In this document: positions 11,007 to 22,871 of the stretch, one piece after another
How the letters are laid out: every line of letters begins with the position of its first letter
Position numbering within the stretch: the stretch's first letter is position 1
Assembly: GCA_018287875.1 (NCBI GenBank)
Contig: JAGVVL010000002.1
Coordinates: 6,262,001-6,326,000, forward strand
Length of the DNA: 64,000 nt
DNA from: Nigrospora sphaerica
Lineage: Eukaryota > Ascomycota > Sordariomycetes > Amphisphaeriales > Apiosporaceae
Reading direction: 5' to 3'
Position numbers and translations under genes: made by a program
The notes under the pieces: generated by a model
Told to the model about the DNA's origin: nothing
What the model saw: the letters and a program-made list of their open reading frames with translations, nothing else
The model's database searches: none

Positions 11007-12642
11007 GATGGGGCCGCCGCTGGCCGGTCCCGCCGCGCGTGCCCGTAATACGCCGTGTCCAAGGGGGCACATGCTGTGCCGTGAGACGCCCTACTGTTCC
11101 GAATACTAATATAGGACGAGAATTTGGGTGTTTGGAGCATGATTTTCACCGAGGTTCCTGTTTTCAGGTCGGGGAGGGGTGGCGCCCCGGGGTGTTTTCT
11201 ATCTCACCGTATATCTACACGGCAGAGCTGCTTGGAATTGCACTATTTGCCCTAGGCTGTCCGTCGATTTATTGGGGGCGGCGTACCTTTCATCCGCTTC
11301 GGCAGGCAATGCTCGATAACTGTGGAAATTTTCTTCGACGGGGGAAGGTCCTGCTGGGGCTGGTGACAACCCGAGGTCCTCTATAGGTCTGCAACCGCCC
11401 GTAGCGTACGTCTCGGAAGTGCGAGCTCCTCTTAGTACAGTTTTGGTTCGCCATGCGATGCAAGGGTGGCGCAACCACGCTGCACAACCCGTCGTCACAT
11501 CTGGGGAAGGGGGCCAAACTCGACGGCACACGAAAAGCCCCCATGACACAAGTCGGTAGGAAATGCCAACGGCGTATTGTCATGGTCTCGTATTGCAGCG
11601 CCCGCCAGGTCACGCACAAAGAGACGGCCAAAGCCGAAGCGTGCCATCCGTCATACTCGCCCACCACCGCCCCGCAGCGACCCTTTCCTCTACACAACCC
11701 CCTCAAGCCCGTTGCCGGTTTTGTTTTTCGCCTTTTGCAGTCACAGTCTCGTTTTCTTCTCCCTCTTTTCTTCTTCTACTTGTCTTTGAGAAAATTCACC
11801 AAACAAGTCCTTTCCCTCTGCTCCGATCCGGGCCGTGATTGGGACGAGACGACTGTTTCGTTAACACGCTTCCTTGTTTCAAGTACCAAATATACGCTTT
11901 TCATTCGTCGTGCGCTCATGTATCCATCGTCAGCCCCAGGCCGGCCCAGCGCCGAAGCCACCGCTGGTGCCTCGTCCCCGCCCCGCTAAGAATCGCCCGC
12001 CCCAGCGTGTGAAGAAAGCCGCGGCGCCCAGTAGCCCGCCGACGCACCGCCGGGGGCTGTAGCCGTGTGCGCGTGCGCGCGTGCACGAGTACGCGCCAGC
12101 ACGGCCGACCAAATGAACAATGCGCCGTCGAAGCATGGGCGGCCGAAGCAGGCTTCCCAAGAAGATCGTAGCATGATGCCCGCATCGGGACGATGACACC
12201 CGAGGCCCGTCGTTGCTACAAAGCCACCAAACAAATCCCGAACCCCAAGCTGCCTCAAAAATCCCACCCGCCGGAAAGAAGAAGAAAGAAGTGTCAGGTG
12301 CCAAGGCCCAGGCACCAGGGCGGGTAATAATGTGCAAAGAGGTGTGCATGGATAATGGTTCGCCATGCCATCTTGGCGCGTCGGGCTTCCTTGGCCTGGC
12401 AAGGGAAACGGGCGTGCGAGAGAGCCTCACGGACAGCGTTGTGGCATACAAGATGGGCATGTTCGCGTGCGTTATTATAATCTGCCAGATGAAGAAAGAT
12501 GACAAGGCTGGGGGGTAATGAGATGCTGGGTATCCGTTGCCGCCGGGCTCTCGCCAACCACTATAATGCTAATAGAAAGTTTCGAAAGGGGTATATTATG
12601 AAGAGAAGGGGGAAGAGAAGAGATCATCGCCGGTAAGTTCAA
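11007..12642. other. Spacer, no firm gene
   Basis: This lies between the CENP-B-type gene (+) and the 3' end of the Bem1 gene (-). A plus-strand frame ending at 12062 codes for a short Pro/Lys-rich segment (about 11935-12062), and opposing minus frames cover 11930-12505. Neither has a recognisable motif or a clear start, so I do not call them genes. Confidence 0.5.
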
Positions 12643-14793
12643 TCATGCATGCTCGACGAATATCACTAGCTTCTCGTTGTGGTCCAGGGCGTAATTCAGG
12701 TCGTCGTCGCTCATCAGATCGAGCTTGTCGCCGTTCTGTTCATCACGGTAGAAGAGCTGGAGTTCGCCCGCTGCCTTGACGCGATCGCGGATCTTCTCGT
12801 AGAGCAGTTGGAAGTTGGTATCGGAAGGAACCCGGATCAAGAACGTATCGCCGTTGTAGAAAAGCTTGACCTTGAAGGCCGAGAGGGGCTGGGGCGGGCC
12901 AGGAGACATGGATGCCTGCGACGGCTGCGACAGCGAGGACGCTTGACGCAACATTTCCGGTTGCTGCATCTGCCTGGGCGCGGCGGACGAAGCGGCGTAT
13001 CCATTTGCATCCGACGGCTGGCGCGAGTGGTCGTTGTGCTGAGAGCCAGTCGACGAGTGCCCGGAGCCCGCCGAGAGCCGGTAGTCATCGGGCGGGTCGA
13101 TCTCGTAGTCACCCTCACGCGGTGCGAAGAACTGCTTTACCAGCTGACAACGTGCGATGTAGTCGGGCTGGCCCAGCAGGTTCTTCACGTAGGCATCGAG
13201 GTTGTGCAGCCGACCTTCGGTGATCTGATCGGTAACGTAGTTGACGGGGCCGGGCATATAAGGCAGCGTACGCTTCTGCGTGTTGGTGTTGCCCGCCTCG
13301 GCGGGAAACTCGGTCAGGAGGGCGATCTGAAAGTCGTAAAAGTCCTCGTAGTAGCGGGACAGCTCCCAATGGCGGCCATCCTCCAGCTGCGCCTCGATGA
13401 CGAACCAGTACTTGTCCTCGGCAAAACAGTAGCGGGGTATGCGGGCCGAAATAGGGGCAAACAGCTGCGAGGCGGGGCCCTCCGAGTACCTCTCGGACGA
13501 TTGCTGCTGCTGCAGCGGCGGCGACTGCGGACGGTAGCTCTGCTGGTGGCTGGTGCGGTTCGAGCCGGGCTGTTGCATGCTCAGGCGCTCCATGCCCTGC
13601 TCAAGGCTGCCGCCGCCCGGCTGGCCGTTGTCGAATTTGCCCAGGGTGATGCTGCTGTTCTTGTACTCGGCCGCCATCTTCTTCCACTCCTCGACACGAG
13701 GCACTCCGGCCCGCTTGATGGCGTCTTGGGGGTTAGGGACGGCCGTGTCGGTGCCCATGTCGCGGATTTCGATGAAGGAGACGGGGATGAGGCCGGGACC
13801 GCCGAGGCGGCCGATGGGTTTGGCTACGAACCATTCGGGGTTGGACTGGGCGATGACAATGATGGCCTCGCCGGCCTTGGCCTCGAGTTCATCAGACCGC
13901 TCGGCCTGGAAATCGTACATGACGATGCCGTAGACCATGGCGCCATTCTTCATTCCGTTCTTGGAGCTGCGCTGGCTCGCGGCCGGTGTGGGAGGCATTG
14001 AGGAGGCGTTCGTCTCGGAGTAGCCCGAGTCGTGGTCTGGGTTTTTGGTGGTGGACAAGCGGCCAGAGTCGGATTGGGCGCTGTCTCGCTCGGTGCGGCC
14101 AAGAGCCTGGAAAAAAGCAACGGGGACGAGGCCACGTGCGTCTGGTAAAGCGGGGTTGCAGGCCTCGTACCAATCCGTATCGTTTTCGCGCCCGATAACA
14201 TGGAAAAAGTCGCCGCGCGAGAAGCTGAGTTCTTGACTCGACGACGCCGTGTAATCGTAAAGCGCCCGAATGACCTGTAAGTCTCGGCCATCAGCATGCG
14301 GTCCGGCCAGCGCCGATTTGCCTGCGGCTTGAGCCTGTTGTGTTTGCGCGCGCGCGCTTGGTCGACTGCAGGCAAGCGGGTCGGGGCTGCGTCGGGGCGG
14401 GCAAGCGGCTTCACTCCCCCTCTCCCCTCCAGGAAACAAAAACCAACGCGGAGTACATTACCAACCTTTTTCGGCGGCACGATGGCCACGGCCGCCTTGG
14501 GAGCGATCGAGAGCTGAGGGTTTTTATCCTTGTCGCCCTTGATGGAGCGCCGAAGAGCCTGCAAGACGCGCACCAGATTAGCCACTGTGTGGGCCGAGGC
14601 CACCGAGTCGCGCGCCGCATTGGGCGCGGGACGAGACATGGCCGTCGCGGGCGGGTTGTCGCCAGCACCGAGGCGACGGCAACGGTGAGGGAGGCAGGGC
14701 CGGGACGCGACGGGACGACCGAACGGAGGCAGGAGAGGAGGGGGGCGGAGGGGGGAGCGGAGGGGAGCACTGGGTTTAATGGCGCACCTTCAT
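12643..14793 (-). CDS. bem1: Bem1/Scd2-type polarity scaffold (SH3-SH3-PX-PB1)
   Basis: Scaffold linking active Cdc42, its GEF Cdc24 (through PB1) and PAK kinases at growth sites and hyphal tips. I read three exons: 14793-14788 (only ATG AAG), 14558-14466 and 14274-12643, giving about 576 residues. Intron 1 (229 nt, GTGCGC to TTGCAG, branch-like GCTAAT) joins MK to ALRRSIKGDK. Intron 2 (191 nt, GTTGGT to TTACAG) joins PPKK to VIRALYDY. Domains: SH3-1 at about 34-90 (ALYDYTA, GLVPVAFF), SH3-2 at 146-210 (MYDFQAE, GLIPVSFIEI), PX at 307-418 (RIPRYCF, RRY-like RYYEDFYDFQ, LPYMPGPV), and PB1 at 498-576 (KVKLFYNGDTF; acidic LMSDDDLNYALD). The alternative is an ATG at 14639 that reads through intron 1 and adds an atypical N-terminus; I prefer the microexon start. 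Confidence 0.9.
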
Positions 14794-16940
14794 CGTGGTA
14801 CAACGTATCTCTAGGGACTTTGTGGCACCTCTCGATACTGTAAGATGCTGTGCACCAGGCTGGTGGCGGCGACTCCAAGTTGGTAGCCAGAAATCTACCG
14901 GTTCTGGTCGGTGGCCGCGCCCGTATGTACACGGCCTGGCGAGCGAGTGTCACGTCGGCGCAGACGAAGGACAGGTCAGGGCAAGGCAGGATAGGACGAG
15001 ACGAAGCGGGCGGGCAGTCCGTCTTGCAAGCTCCGGCTGAATCAGTGCAACAACGTCCAGCGGGCGCAGAGCGAATGAATCACGGCGGACGGGGCGCAGA
15101 GATTCAGACCGGTCTACTGTGAAGTGAGACGCTTCGACCTGGGGTAGCAAGTGAAAAGCGATTCCTCCGGGCCTGGTGGGATGTGCAAATCCGGGGAGGG
15201 ACGATATGCCCGGCCGTGGCGACTGTTTTTTTTTCCTTGGCCTTCTCGAATTGTTCTTCGCGGTGGCGGCCGTCCAAGTTTCTTCTTGGCTTCACCGGGG
15301 CACAATGCTTCTTATGCCCGATGAGGGGTTTCAGAGAGTGCGTTTGGGATCTCGTGGTGTCGACTCGGCCCGTTGGGTTTCCTTTGTCTTTGCGACGGCG
15401 CGGCTGACTGGGACTTCCTTTCTCTTCTTCGTTTCGCCCTCGCACGTTCCAACTTCTTCCGGGTATGTCACACAACACACTGGCCTACAAAAGTCCCCTC
15501 TCTACCGCGCAACCTCGGGTCTCTCTTAAGTCTCTCGTTCTCCGTCTCGTCGTGGTTGTTCGAAGTGGCGCGCGCGCAAAACGAGTAAGCGCCGCCGTCC
15601 TCAGTTGGGCCGAGCGTAAGCGGGCTCCGACGGGTACTTGTAAGTCCAGCAAAGAATGGCCACGGTGCGCCGGCGTGACGTTCGCGTTTCGATCGAGAGC
15701 ACCGTTTTCTTTTGTCGTCAAGACGCGGGAGGAGGGGAAGCGAAAGGCTGCGTAGAAAAAGAAGAGAGTTTGACAATGGGCGAAAAGTGCAGGAGGGGAA
15801 GAGACCGATCAAGCATGCAACCGCGGCAAGGCAAAGAGGGACAGGGCCTATGAAGGTGACTGGCTGGCTGGCTGGGCTGGACTTCCGCGCTTGGGCTTAG
15901 GCTTGGCTTGACTAAGGGTGGGATCGCCTTTTGGATCGGGGCAACGACCGGGCGGCAGGGGGGGCGTGGTGGTGTCAGTGTGGGTGGGTTTTGGGGCTGG
16001 GTGAGCAGCCCTGGCAGCCCGGGCGGGAGGAAATAGAGGGTAACAAGTGGACAAGCGGGTGGAGGAGGACGGAGAGAGAGAGAGGAAGACCGGGTGTGAG
16101 GGATGGCAGTTGTTAGGTTGGATGGATCGTAGAGGGGGAGGGAGGGGAAAGAGGAAGGCAGGGAGGAACAAGAGGTTCGAAGAAGAGTCGAGATGAAAAA
16201 AAGCCGGCAACAAGTCTATTCTACTCAGGTTTGCATCCGGCGGCCCGCGATGATCATGAGCTCCCGTCCCTCAGGCCCAAGTCGCGCGCTTTGCTGACCT
16301 GCAATCCAGCTGCTGCTTAGGCCCCAGATGACTGCCTACCTCATAGGTCATGTACTTTGAGGTAAGGGTATGAAATGTAGTGCCTTAGGTACATAGTAAG
16401 TAGCTGATGAGAGTACCGTGGGCGGCCCCCATGCCTTCATCAGGCCAGGCCTGGGTATGGGTACCAGCAAGGCGTTCCCGTCGAACATCCCGTTGGGACA
16501 AGCTGGGTCCGTCATTCATGCTCGCCCCTTGGCCACGGCTTGCCGCTTGGGTCCAAAAGGAACAGACGGGTCTCTACCACTGTAGGGATCGTGGAACGAG
16601 CAAGAAAAAAAAGAAGTGGAATTTCCAGGCAGAGGGCCGTCCACCCACTGGCATCCATTCATCCATTCGTTCCCCAGGAGCTCATGCGTGGGCGTAGCCC
16701 CAGATCCTAGCAAAAAGTCCAGGCCGAGGAGCCCGCCAGTTCCCGCGCCAGTCGCTTGATCGCCCACCCGCTCGCTCAAGCGTTTAGGGAAGGCAAAGCT
16801 GGTTGGTGTTGGTGCGGGGCCAATCGCCGCGCTTGATCGCCCGCCGTCTCTTCGTGGGAGTTCGTGGGCACACAGCCGGATAGAGTATAGAGTTAGGCGG
16901 ACGGGGTTTGGGAGAAAGAGAGACGCCGCCGCCACGCGGG

Positions 16941-17003
16941 CCTGCGCTGCCTGCGCTGCCTGCGCTGCCTGCGCTGCCTGCGCTGCCTGCGCTACCCGCG
17001 CCG
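16941..17003. repeat. 9-bp minisatellite (CCTGCGCTG)
   Basis: Five perfect tandem copies of CCTGCGCTG, then two degenerate copies. The array would read as repeats of Gly-Ser-Ala or Leu-Pro-Ala, but no supported gene covers it. Confidence 0.9.
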
Positions 17004-19705
17004 CCTCTGCCAATCAAGTCGGCGGGCGCCTCTCAGCGCCTGAAGGAGCGAGCCGTGTCCCTTCTCAAGCCTACGGCTATCCGAAAACCACAGTGGCAGG
17101 GGAGAAGGGGAGGTAGAGGACAGACGACGACGATGATATGGTGCTGCCTCGACTGTAGGCTCTGGACGATCCCTCTCGTCACCGGCCAGTTGAGCCCCGG
17201 AAGCACCCACGGCGTGACGTCCAATTCTCCTAGCGGGCGGCCCGGTCGCTCAGAGCTTAGAGGATGCCCATCATTGATCGCATCACCCGTCTGGCCCGCC
17301 TATCAGGGGAGGAGGGACGGGCGCCCGCGAGAGGTGATCATCCCCCCACCTTATAAGCAGGTAGGTATTTACATCATATACGTAGGTAGAGATAACAATA
17401 TAGTTGTAGTAAGAGGCAGGAAAGGAGTACTTTCCACCTGTATGTATATAAGTACGTATTCACCACTTGGTACTCGGTAAACACATACTTCCCACAGAGG
17501 AGGAGGAGGAGAAGAAGGATGTCCCAAGTGAGTAAGTAACCTGTCATCACACCAAACCAGTGTGTGCGAGTGTGTTTTGTGTGTGTGCATACGTGTGTTT
17601 AGCTACCTAGCACGTACCTACTAGGTGCCCCATTGCAGACAACCGGAGCATGTGCTACTGCTCTCCTAACCCCCTTTGGGAGGGGTAGCGCTGACAACAA
17701 GCACGCCAACCACGCACGCCTCCCAGGCGTTTCCCCCACCAAAAGCAATCCGTCTCTTTTCGCATCCATCCATTGATGGCCCGGTGCGGGCACCCACGGG
17801 AGAGGACCGGATGTGACGCAACCGTCCGGCGTGGAAAAGAAGCAATGGGAATTGCCGCGCGACGAGGTCGAGGCCCGAGCATCCACCCGCCCGCTCGAGC
17901 CCGCATGCCACTACCTTCATCCATGCCGACCTTCTTGGGGGAGAGGGGAGGGCTCGCGTGTATTCGTACCTGGCCGCGTTGCCGATAACAGGATGGCTCT
18001 CGCCGCCTGCCCTGCCCTGCCTGCCCCTCGTCAGGGACGCACCATGCGTCTGCTCCCCCTCGCCCCCGCGGGGTGGGAAGGGCGGGCGGGCTGCATAATA
18101 GGAGTGGCGACGGTGTCCCATCATGGTATAGGGATGTCCGCTCAACACCCAACTGCCCACCTGCCTGTGGGCTGACCGTGGGCAGTGCCGCCAAGCCCTA
18201 CACCCCAGAAGTGGCTTACGAGAAGGCCGAGGGGACGGACAGGAAGCAAGCTCGCAATACGAATAGCTGCAGCAGGAATCGTGCGCTCGGGTGCCCAAAA
18301 GTGCACGGCCAGGTGGCACATTCCTCGCAGGTAGGCCCGCCACGGTTCACCTAAGTACGTAGCGTGGACGGACTTTTGAAGCTCTCGCAACTCCATGGAC
18401 ATTGGGGGGCGCCTTGAGACCCCGGGGACCCAAGGCCTATAGGTAGGGCCCAGGCCTGAATCCCGACAGGGGTCGAATGCATTCCATCGGAGCTGTACCT
18501 TGAACCTGGAACCCGTCCATGACAGCCGTTGGTCTCCGTGGTGGTATGGCCGCCCCGTAGGATTCAGCTCTAAAATAGTATGCATGCGTCCACTGCTTGT
18601 TAGGGCAGGGTGTTCGCATGAGACTGGCCTTAACGCAGCCGCACTGCCGAGCGTGGCATGGCCGGAAAGCGTCCAGGGAGCGCTTCCACTCTCCACCTGC
18701 CGGGCCTGCCAACCTCCGCCGAGGATCCATATGGGAGGGAGACGTGTCCGAGCCAGCAGGAAACCCTCCCGGTAGATGAAGGACAGGCTGTGTGTTGGGT
18801 CCAGGTGCGGCCATCTTCCGCTCGTCGCGCTCTTGGGACCAAGTCCGGGAAACGAGAGGGAACGTACTTTTCATCCTTCGTCCTACGGGTGTGAACGGCA
18901 CCGTGCTGTCTCGCGTGCCCGCCCGAGCTGGGAGCGTCGTGTTCCCGCCAGACGTAGCCTCCTCTTCTCGGACCCGCGGGAAGCAAACGGTCCACGGCAC
19001 CGTCGCCGGCCGAAGGGGGATGAGTCCGCACCCATCATCGTCAGGTCATCCAGAACACGGGGAGCGCATGTCACGCAGACACGGAGCGGACGTCGAGCCG
19101 CTTCGTCGAGATAGGGGCGTTGGTTCCCTGGGCACGCACGGTTGAAGGGGATTGTTGATGTGCCACCTCCCATGGACGGATCGCTGCTGCTAAATGGAGG
19201 GGTGCAACAGCGGGGCCCCAGTAGGCGTTTCAATGCCACCTCTCTGTAGACCTACTCGGCGGCATTTCTTGCGACGACGTAATATTAACAAACACGTGCT
19301 CTGCAAATCGTTTCTCTCGCTTTCTGTTTTGGCTCATGCCCACTCGCTGTTGCTGGAAGTCGCACCCAAGACCGGGTTCCCAGCCGGGCGTTCCCCGCGT
19401 CCGCCCGCCTACGTAGAGTATGGATGTGTGTGTAGCCGAATTCGGATTGCCATCTCTACCCTTTCGGTATGTGTATACTTCCAATACGTGCCATCCGCCT
19501 ACTACACAGTGCACCATTAGCTGGAGGGCTACCTCTTCGGAACACATGACTTACCACCGACCCCAGGATGAACCCGAAGAGGGAAACCAAAACCAGGCTT
19601 GGCCTGGTTCGTGGCTCACCCACTACTGCCCCCCGGCTTATATCCGGTCGGTAGCTCGTTACCATGGCTTCCCTGGGCTTCCCCTAGCCTTCTGGTGCTG
19701 GCGTG

Positions 19706-19727
19706 GATGATGATGATGATGATGATG
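19706..19727. repeat. (GAT)7 microsatellite
   Basis: Seven tandem GAT units in non-coding sequence. Confidence 0.85.
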
Positions 19728-22700
19728 GAAACGCTCGCTTTTCTTTGTCTGTCTCGTCTTCTGCTGCTGCCGCTGGCGGTAGAATCTTTGCCCCCACCCC
19801 TCAGGTTTGCGCGTCTGCGACGCCGCTCCGTGTTGCAAAAGCCGGTCCCGCGAGTCATGATGGGTCCATGCCCACCCCCAGCCCTGGACCCTGGAGCCGG
19901 CACGGGGGACCTACCCAGTAGTTGTACATATTAGGCCTTTCCCACATGTCGCCCGTGCGTGCAATGTGACGCCAACGCGTGGTGGCCAGGACCGCCAAAC
20001 ATCGGCGTAGGGATTGCATCCACAAGGCTCCCGGCTACGTACCTAGTATACGCACGATGCGTATGAGTTGAGCAACTAGCCATCGCAAAGCCTCATGCCT
20101 GGTTTCACATCGGAGTATACGTGATTCCGGCTCGGATGTCTCGGTATCGAGGGTCACGTACGTGGAAAAGCCGGGGACACTTCTGGGGCGTCATCCTACT
20201 CAGGGTCATCGGACTGGCCGATTAGTTGTGTTGCTTGCTGCCTGCTTGAGATTTATCGAACCTTGCGCTGCAGGCGCCACGGTTACCATGGTACAAACAA
20301 GCTTCGAGTGCGGTGCCATGGTGTCATAATGCGCAAAAGGAAAACCCCCTGTCTCGCGTCACGACGGACAGCAGCTTGCCCCCAGATACCACAAGCCGCC
20401 ATAGGCATCTTCTGATGGCCTACGGCTATCACTGTCCCTTGGCCCCCTCGTCATCGCCGCCTCATCGAACGGCTCAGAATGAACCTGGAAAAAGACTTGG
20501 AAAGCCGGGGCAGGGGCAGGCCCCTCTAAACTCTATAGCGGCAGGGCAGGACAAGAAGGGCGCCAGATATGTCCACGCCCGTGCTGGACGATCCAGGCTT
20601 CCGCGAAACCATGTGCAAGTGGGTGTGGCATCAGGCGGGTCGGGACACCCACGGGGAGCGGGGCATGGCGAGTTCTCGATGTGCCAGAGTGATTCGGCGA
20701 ATCCATGACATACACAGCGCCTGCCAGGAGTGTCGGACAGGCAGGCCTTCGAAGATGGGCACGCTCCGATTACCAGGTAGGCATCCATGTGTTTATGCAT
20801 GTCTCCCATCCCCACGGATCGGGTGGTCCCTGCCTGACGGGGGCGTCCACGATGGAGCTCTTCTGGGTGGGGGGGTTCTGCTTCTCTTGTGCCGTTGGGC
20901 GGCGGCCCATGTCGCCGAAAGCATGCCCTCGCTCCCCTTCCCTTTTCCTACATGGGCACGGCGGGACATGCCCGCCCAGCTTGAACCAGGTTCGGCCCCG
21001 CGAAGAAGTAAGCAGAAGACGGGCGTCGAAACTTCATGCGTAGCTCACCGGGTGAGCGGGCTCCCGGGAGCGCGGCAGGGCCAAGTCGCCCGACATCTTG
21101 AAACCTCTGCCATCCCCTCGACTTCTGAAACCACCAGTGTACGTACGTCGTCGGGCTTGGGCTCGACGCTAGACAGAGAGCGGTAGGAAGTCAGTCAGTC
21201 CAATGGCACCGCCCCCTAACTCTCCCCCAGATATGAACGGATATGCATCGCAAGCAGGCATCCATCTATGCTTCCGTGGCCCGCCTTGGGACTCGTTTGG
21301 CACGCTTGGAAAGTCAAGACAGAGAGTATGCTCTGGCCCAGACGACCCCATGGTGCCGGGAGCATGTACATACGTGCGGAGCAGCACATCCCAGCTTGCA
21401 ACACCTCGCCGTTGCACCGTCGCCCTGCTCCTCCTGGGAGAGAACGACCGGGCCGGGCGCCACTGAGCAGAGTGCCATACACAACAATCCGCTGCGTATA
21501 TATTCGTCGGCAGATTCGCACAGGGGGTGGCCAGTGCCCCCGCCAAAAAGCGGAACAGGCACGCCCATGCCACCGTTCAGCCATCTCTTAAAAGACCGGC
21601 TTGTATGACGGGCCCCCGGGGTTTGTAACGGGTCCGGCTGCCTCGGGTCCAGGCTGCTAGAGTTGCCTCGTCCATCCGCATCCGTGTTCTACTGTCCCCC
21701 GCCCGCCGCCATCATGGACTCGTTTAGCGAGAACCTCGGCCTCCTCTGGACCACTCGGGCCCGAGCCCAGCGCGCGTGACCGATGGACGAGACATCCCGC
21801 AGCTGTCTCGGTCTCGTGTCTGGTAGAACCGTGTCTCAACTCAATCGGCGGAGAAAGAAGACGTCGAAGCACGGCGACGGAACCAGCCTCGGACCGTCTT
21901 CCGAATACGCCCCCGGACTTTGTCGGCTTCCCGTACCGCTTCTGACAATTCTACTCGCCGCTGTCTGTTAAAGAAACCCACGATGGTGGGCGAGACGAGG
22001 GCCTGGCCGACGCCCTGGAGCGTTCGTAACGCCGCATACACCACAGAAACCCGAATTCTCTCGGTTGAACTTCAGCTGCGATTTGCAGCTCTCAGAGGGA
22101 CAGCCGAAGGGCTCTGCAGTATCTGGCTAGTTAGGAACGAGGAAGAACTTTTCGCCTTCGCCTCGGCCGGGTACCAGGAATGTCCCAGTAGTAACCAAAA
22201 CCTGCTTTTGTATTTAATGACTATGCCCGTGAAAGCATGGGGCTTTGACCCCTTTTGGTGTCTACGGCGATACCAGGACCAACGAAACCCCAAAGCAGAA
22301 AATCTCAACTACTTCCGGGTATCAATAAAAACAGTAGACCACGCAGTCCAATGACTCCGAAAGACGCCGTTCCTCGTCTCGAGGCTCCAAACACTCCCAC
22401 TCAACGTCTGCCTTGCGTCAACACATGCCCAGACTAAATTCCTGGCGTTGCCCTTTCGGCCAACGGTGGCCTTGGCCACATGCTCGCCGCCCACTCGCGA
22501 CTCCGGTATACCGCGTACGGCCTCAGCCGTTCGGAGCCGTCGCAGGCGGCTCGCAAAAACGCAAGCATTCGTTGGTGGCGCCTGTGTGGATGGACCTCGG
22601 ACAGACCGGCTCCGAATTAATCAGAGCTCCAGCCGCATGCTCGGAGGAATAGCCCAAGACCGGTATCCAGAGATTTCAAGGGTTGCCATCCTGCTCCTGC

Positions 22701-22871
22701 TCTCCTATTCGTCTTGCTGAGGCGATCCATTCCGGCACGCAACGAGTTGAAAATAAGAGAACTACGAGGGACGAGACCCTAACAGGCGTTTTACGACCGA
22801 CGGCTGAGGCGGCAAGGTGGTTTGGGACGAGCCCCAAGTAAGAAGACGCGCGAAACTCATCGGCAAGGGCA

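Larger units (their letters stand above)
14794..22871. other. 8-kb gene-poor spacer
   Basis: No gene is supported in about 8 kb. The first 1.4 kb, read on the minus strand, is strongly pyrimidine-rich (15.85-16.2 kb especially) and probably includes the Bem1 promoter and leader. Further on there are a 9-bp minisatellite at 16941, TACCTA-type islands near 16335-16400, 17360-17460 and 17600-17625, and a GAT microsatellite at 19706. Open frames of 100-200 codons (for example 18437-19000 - and 20569-21186 +) overlap each other and show no motif. The sequence remains GC-rich, so it does not look like an AT-rich, RIP-mutated block. Confidence 0.55.

Noticed and set aside
9684..11386. Long antisense and alternative frames over the CENP-B-type gene
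   Set aside because: Gly/Val- and Arg/Pro-rich shadows caused by third-position GC bias of the true frame.
11930..12505. 191-codon minus-strand frame before Bem1
   Set aside because: Opposing frames of similar length on the plus strand, no motif. A short Pro/Lys-rich plus-strand segment ending at 12062 is equally unconvincing.
21841..22044. Minus-strand segment ALRTLQGVGQALVSPTIVGF resembling part of an MFS transporter
   Set aside because: Only about 20 residues look transporter-like, there is no ATG and no neighbouring transporter sequence in any frame. Too short to call a remnant.
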